Of a stretch of DNA of 7,413 bases, positions 4,506-7,413 are shown in pieces; position 1 is the first letter of the stretch; each line of letters opens with the position of its first letter. The DNA is from Clostridia bacterium (lineage in GTDB: Bacteria > Bacillota > Clostridia > Oscillospirales > CAG-272). The translations under genes and the position numbers were made by a program. The stretch is taken from positions 1 through 7,413 of the forward strand of contig CAAGKS010000055.1 in NCBI GenBank assembly GCA_900770605.1, written 5' to 3'. The notes beneath the pieces are model-generated. The model was given only the letters and a program-made list of their open reading frames with translations. It ran no database searches and was not told the origin of the DNA.

Positions 4506-5636
4506 TCATTCCTTTTTGAATATATTGAGAATTTTACGCCAAATAGAGCTCTCGGCCTCTAATGCGGTCAGCGTTTCAGCCGCCACGAGAGCAGAGGTCG
4601 CCGTTTGTCCGTATGCGCTCACGCTTACGCTCGCAAGAGTGTCTCCGCGTGTGACGGGAGCAAACGCAAAGCGGCAGGGAGCAAGCACGGTATATTCGAC
4701 GTCTTCATTACCGCGCGGGAGAGTAAGCACGAGAGGCTGGGTGTTGGTAAGCGTAACGGTGTCCTTTTTTGCCCCTGTTACCGCGAGCTCGAACGTGTAT
4801 TCACCAACGTCCGCTATCACGGCTCGACGGAAATTTTCAAATCCGTAATCGAGAAGAGCAGTGTGGTCACGCCAATCGTCAGGCGCATTGAGCGTGACGC
4901 AGATAAGCGTCATTTTCTCGCGCTCCGCCGCGCTTACAAGACACCTTCCGGTGCTTTTTGTAAATCCCGTTTTCACTCCGATAGCGCCGTCGTAGTACGA
5001 GAGCATCTTGTTGTGATTGACAAGAAGCCGTCCGCCGTCCTCGGTGTCAAAGGGGATAGTTGCTTTTTTTGTTGCGAATATTTTGCTTAGTAGCCGGTTT
5101 TCAAGAGCCGCCGACGTAATGATACCCAGCTCGCGCGCCGTGGTGTAATGAGCCTCGTCGTAAAGTCCGTGGGGATTGACGAAATGAGTGTCTTTAAGCC
5201 CCAGCTCACGCGCCAAAGCGTTCATCTGATCGGCGAATGCCTCGATGCTGCCTGAGCAGTGGATAGCCAGCGCCGCCGCGGCGTCGTTTGCAGAGGAGAG
5301 TATCAAAGCGTACAGTAGCTGCTCAACTGTCAGCCTCTCGCCCTCGCACAGATATACGGATGAGCCCTCGATGCCAACGGCTTTCCTTGGGATCACCACA
5401 GTGTTCTCGGGCCGTGTGAGCTTGAGGACGGTAAGCGCGGTCATTATCTTGGTCGTGCTTGCCATTCCCATTCTCTGATCCGCATTCTTCTCCCACAGCA
5501 CCATACCGCTCTCGGCGTCCATAAGCACGGCGGCTTTGGCAGAGACCGATATTTCCTTTTGGGCGTAGCAGGGGAATACGGCGGAGCAGAACAGACAGCA
5601 CGCCGTCAGTATCAAGCAAAATATTTTTTTGTTCAT
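4506..5636 (-). CDS. Secreted D-alanyl-D-alanine carboxypeptidase (PBP5/DacF type)
   Basis: This 376-aa penicillin-binding protein removes the terminal D-Ala of peptidoglycan pentapeptides outside the membrane. An N-terminal signal peptide (KK, then a hydrophobic core at 5-20) has a likely signal peptidase I site after CYA (residue 25). The three active-site motifs of the S11 family are present: STTK (Ser60, Lys63), SAN (Ser115-Asn117) and KTG (222-224) in GAIGVKTGFTKSTGRC. The C-terminal PBP5_C-like beta domain spans about 265-350, and the protein ends in an amphipathic basic helix (SSIWRKILNIFKKE) suitable for membrane attachment, as in PBP5. Start ATG 5636 with GAGGA four bases ahead. It sits between ytfJ and rluB, the place of dacB/dacF genes linked to spore-cortex or general wall trimming in Clostridia; which of these paralogues it is cannot be told. 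Confidence 0.93.
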   Translation of the reverse strand: MNKKIFCLILTACCLFCSAVFPCYAQKEISVSAKAAVLMDAESGMVLWEKNADQRMGMASTTKIMTALTVLKLTRPENTVVIPRKAVGIEGSSVYLCEGERLTVEQLLYALILSSANDAAAALAIHCSGSIEAFADQMNALARELGLKDTHFVNPHGLYDEAHYTTARELGIITSAALENRLLSKIFATKKATIPFDTEDGGRLLVNHNKMLSYYDGAIGVKTGFTKSTGRCLVSAAEREKMTLICVTLNAPDDWRDHTALLDYGFENFRRAVIADVGEYTFELAVTGAKKDTVTLTNTQPLVLTLPRGNEDVEYTVLAPCRFAFAPVTRGDTLASVSVSAYGQTATSALVAAETLTALEAESSIWRKILNIFKKE

Positions 5637-5709
5637 AGCGTCCTCTCACAAAATTACTTTTTGTAAAATGATATGTGAGGGATCGTTATATAATGCAGGG
5701 AAGGCGGGA
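5637..5709 (-). other. ytfJ-dac spacer with inverted repeat near the dac ribosome binding site
   Basis: In the minus-strand RNA, CTCACA (5679-5674) can pair with TGTGAG (5650-5645). The 3' arm abuts and slightly overlaps the GAGGA ribosome binding site of the dac gene. A small inner TTAC/GTAA hairpin with TTTT after it is too weak for a terminator. No convincing promoter was found, so dac is probably transcribed from upstream. The repeat may modulate translation, but 6 bp with a 23-nt loop is weak. Confidence 0.25.
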
Positions 5710-6126
5710 TCAGATCTGATCGTCCTTATTATCCTTTGTGAAGATATCCTTTACCTTAGCTATGATCTCGGGAGTTCTCTCAACGAGGTCTGCTATCTGG
5801 TCAACGGGGTCGGGCTTGCCCTTCTGAGAGACGTTGATGAAATCAACCGCGCCGTAGCTGTCTATAACGAGAAATCCTACGGGGTTAACGGTGATACCCG
5901 TTCCGCCGCCGCCACCAAAGTTCTGAGGACGGGGCTGAGCTTCCTTCTTGGGATTGTAATCAAATCCGCTTGCCGCAACGCCCATAGAGATCTTGGAGAT
6001 CGGAATGATGGTAGTGCCCTGAGGGGTGTTGATGGGGTCACCTACGATCTTGTTCGCGTCGAACATAGAGCGGATATTTTCCATAGAGGAACGAATGATT
6101 TCGGGAATTCTGTTTTCGTTTGCCAT
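5710..6126 (-). CDS. ytfJ: YtfJ/GerW family protein
   Basis: This 138-aa small soluble protein is of the GerW/YtfJ family; in B. subtilis GerW (YtfJ) is a spore protein needed for proper germination with SleB, while homologues also occur outside spore formers. Signature features: ENIRSMFDANKIVGDPI near residues 16-32, TPQGTTIIPISKISMGVAAS around 34-53, a glycine-rich turn FGGGGGTG (about 70-77), and ITVNPVGFLVI after it. The C-terminus is charged and probably helical (DQIADLVERTPEIIAKVKDI). The length is typical. The start at 6126 has a purine-rich AAGGAAGG upstream. It directly follows a DUF2953 (ytfI-like) gene, the same pairing as ytfI-ytfJ in B. subtilis, which supports both assignments. 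Confidence 0.93.
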   Translation of the reverse strand: MANENRIPEIIRSSMENIRSMFDANKIVGDPINTPQGTTIIPISKISMGVAASGFDYNPKKEAQPRPQNFGGGGGTGITVNPVGFLVIDSYGAVDFINVSQKGKPDPVDQIADLVERTPEIIAKVKDIFTKDNKDDQI

Positions 6127-6199
6127 AATATTTTCCTTCCTTATTGTAATTACTGTGTAAAATAATTTCGTGTTTATTTATAATAAAAGTCCTGCGACC
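6127..6199 (-). other. AT-rich ytfI-ytfJ spacer
   Basis: This 73-bp gap is strongly AT-rich on an otherwise GC-richer background. It holds the AAGGAAGG ribosome binding site of ytfJ and a short imperfect palindrome (TTTAT TTATA ATAAA on the plus strand, around 6172-6187). It could house an internal promoter, perhaps sporulation-type, but no -35/-10 pair is convincing. Confidence 0.3.
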
Positions 6200-6898
6200 T
6201 TATTTACTCTGTTGCTTTGCCTGTTTTTTTACAAGATGGGGAATGAGCTTGATCAGCGCCGCAAGAGCCACGTGAAGCACGTGCCATACTCTGATCGACA
6301 TCGATATCTTTACGTCAGCCCTCATCGTTTCGGTAAGAAAATCCGTGTTCACCGAGATATCACGCGCCTTGGGCGTCCGAAATCCCTTTGCGGATTCAAG
6401 TACGGGGAGCAGATGGGTGAGCGCGTCGCATATCACGCCGTAATATATCGCCGTGGTTGCGGCGTCCTCTGCCGCAACGGTTATGTGAAGCCGCGCAAGA
6501 TCTATGCGAAGGTGTCCGAAAAAGGTCTTTATTACCGCCTCCACTACGTCGCGGACGGTGGATATCATATCGAGTATATCGTCAAGAGACCTTTTCTTTT
6601 TGGGCTGTTCTTCGCGCAGCTTTTGTTTTTCGCGCTTTTTCTCCGCCTTTTTGAGCTTTTTGAGGCGTTTCTTTTCCGCCTTCTTGGCGAGCCTTTTCTT
6701 TATCGCTTGTGCCCCGCGCCTGCTCATCGAGCGCGGTCCGCTCGCCTTATCTTTTTTGGGAAGTATTCTTATTTTTACGAAAAGCACTCTCAAAAAGAGA
6801 GATACCTCGTCGTTGTATTCTACGGTTATCCTTGCTTTCAGAGAAAGTATGAACGCAAAGAAAAGTATTATACAGCCGATAATTATCAACGCGGGCAT
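6200..6898 (-). CDS. ytfI: YtfI-like DUF2953 membrane-associated protein with long Lys-rich linker
   Basis: This 232-aa protein starts at ATG 6898 with a strong AAGGAGG five bases ahead. An N-terminal membrane helix (residues 2-19, PALIIIGCIILFFAFIL) is followed by VEYNDEVSLFLRVLFVKIRI, then a highly basic linker at 48-103 (28 of 56 residues Lys or Arg), probably a single charged helix. The conserved DUF2953 block follows: RLHITVAAEDAATTAIYYG (136-154), LLPVLESAKGF, VNTDFLTETMRADVKISMSI (183-202) and a hydrophobic C-terminal helix (about 203-223). B. subtilis YtfI is next to YtfJ in the same order, which supports the call. The biochemical function is unknown; a role in envelope or spore assembly with GerW is inferred only from context. 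The linker seems longer and more basic than expected; the assembly there shows no frame break. Confidence 0.82.
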   Translation of the reverse strand: MPALIIIGCIILFFAFILSLKARITVEYNDEVSLFLRVLFVKIRILPKKDKASGPRSMSRRGAQAIKKRLAKKAEKKRLKKLKKAEKKREKQKLREEQPKKKRSLDDILDMISTVRDVVEAVIKTFFGHLRIDLARLHITVAAEDAATTAIYYGVICDALTHLLPVLESAKGFRTPKARDISVNTDFLTETMRADVKISMSIRVWHVLHVALAALIKLIPHLVKKQAKQQSK

Positions 6899-6951
6899 AG
6901 CTTCCTCCTTTTTTAGAATTAGTTATGCATAGAGTGAGAGAGAGAGGGGGA

Positions 6952-7413
6952 TCAGTCAGCCTCTGCCTCTGAGGTAGTTCCGCCCTCATCGTCGGAAAGC
7001 TCCTCGCCGTCCTCGATTATCATAGGAGTCTCCTCCTTGGGAGGCACGAGCGTCTCCGTTGCGGGAAGCTCGGAGAGGGAGTTGATGCCGAATACTCTGA
7101 GGAATTTTTCCGTGGTCACGTAAAGCATCGGGCGTCCGGGCGCGTCAAGTCTGCCGCAAGCCTCTATGAGTGCCTTGTCTATGAGAGAGTTCATGGCGTA
7201 TGAGCTGTCAACACCTCTGACCTGATCCACAAAGGAACGGGTGATAGGCTGGTTGTAAGCCACTATCGCAAGAACCTCCATCGAGGACGCGGAGAGATTT
7301 CCGCCTCTGCGTATTCCAAGCGCCTCGCGTATGTAGGGAGCATACTGCTCCTTGGTGCAGAATTGGCAGGTCTCCTCAAACACGAGCAGGCTCACGCCGC
7401 GCTTTGAGCTCTC
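6952..7413 (-). CDS. scpB: Segregation and condensation protein B, 5' end outside window
   Basis: The frame is open to the right edge of the window, giving 154 residues of the protein; an in-frame GTG at 7395 is internal, because the family sequence continues before it. ScpB is a winged-helix dimer that binds the SMC-ScpA (condensin) complex and aids chromosome condensation and segregation. Signature stretches: YAPYIREALGIRRGGNLSAS, MEVLAIVAYNQPITRSFVDQ, VRGVDSSYAMNSLIDKALIE, ACGRLDAPGRPMLYVTTEKF and the ending LRVFGINSLSELP, the canonical second winged helix. The tail after that is acidic (IIEDGEELSDDEGGTTSEAEAD), common but variable in the family. It is the first visible gene of the minus-strand cluster; scpA is expected beyond the window. 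The next gene begins 53 nt after its stop. Confidence 0.95.
   Translation of the reverse strand, partial: ESSKRGVSLLVFEETCQFCTKEQYAPYIREALGIRRGGNLSASSMEVLAIVAYNQPITRSFVDQVRGVDSSYAMNSLIDKALIEACGRLDAPGRPMLYVTTEKFLRVFGINSLSELPATETLVPPKEETPMIIEDGEELSDDEGGTTSEAEAD

Noticed and set aside
4504..4509. ATG 4509 as rluB start
   Set aside because: The AAGGA site abuts it with no spacer; the ATG at 4503 has the right spacing and matches the S4-domain N-terminus.
3988..4848. Long plus-strand open frame of 286 codons
   Set aside because: It lies antisense across the well-supported rluB and dac genes, has no family signature, and reflects their codon bias.
5589..5612. LTAC lipobox in the carboxypeptidase signal peptide
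   Set aside because: The cysteine at residue 13 is too close to the N-terminus and lies inside the hydrophobic core; CYA at 23-25 is a normal signal peptidase I site.
6170..6916. Plus-strand open frame of 248 codons
   Set aside because: It is the antisense of the ytfI-like gene; its Phe/Leu-rich sequence is the complement of the Lys-rich linker, not a real membrane protein.
7393..7395. GTG 7395 as scpB start
   Set aside because: The frame continues to the window edge, and the missing first winged-helix region must lie further upstream.

Overview
The window looks like chromosome from an anaerobic, low-to-moderate-GC Firmicute of the class Clostridia, probably a gut-type lineage such as Oscillospirales. 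The evidence is the scpB-ytfI-ytfJ(gerW)-dac-rluB gene order, a CpsB/CpsC/CpsD tyrosine-phosphorylation module of the Gram-positive type, strong AAGGAGG-like ribosome binding sites and a consensus sigma-A promoter. The assignment rests on family recognition and synteny, not on a database search.

Layout. (i) 1-115, plus strand: the last 37 codons of a PLP-dependent aminotransferase (AlaA-like). (ii) 116-250: a leader rich in inverted repeats, some mutually exclusive, with a possible 28-codon upstream ORF whose Shine-Dalgarno sits in a hairpin loop. (iii) 251-841, plus: an XRE-type regulator with an unrecognised C-terminal domain. (iv) 842-937: two back-to-back hairpin terminators separating it from the convergent genes. 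(v) 938-3220, minus: a three-gene operon transcribed cpsC-cpsD-cpsB (Wzz-like membrane adaptor, BY-kinase, PHP-type phosphatase). It is driven by a perfect extended -10 promoter at 3282-3310 and ends at a 12-bp terminator hairpin. (vi) 3373-7413, minus: six tightly packed genes transcribed scpB (5' end cut by the window edge), ytfI-like DUF2953, ytfJ/gerW, a D-Ala-D-Ala carboxypeptidase, an RluB/RsuA-type pseudouridine synthase and a small Cys-rich GNAT-like protein.

How they fit. The cps trio is a complete phosphorylation cycle: CpsC activates CpsD, CpsD phosphorylates the tyrosines in its own tail, and CpsB removes the phosphates. No glycosyltransferase, flippase or polymerase follows, so the module either acts in trans on a distant polysaccharide locus or does another signalling job. 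The scpB-to-rluB block is a housekeeping and envelope/sporulation-associated cluster (chromosome condensation, the GerW pair, peptidoglycan trimming, rRNA modification). In many spore formers spmA and spmB lie between dac and rluB; here they are absent, and a small unknown gene is coupled to the 3' end of rluB.

Most of the window is ordinary core genome. The parts least explained by known families are the folded leader with its upstream ORF before the XRE gene, the C-terminal domain of that regulator, the Cys-rich GNAT-like protein, and the free-standing cpsCDB operon with an inverted repeat placed across its start site. No tRNA, rRNA, CRISPR array or insertion sequence was seen.
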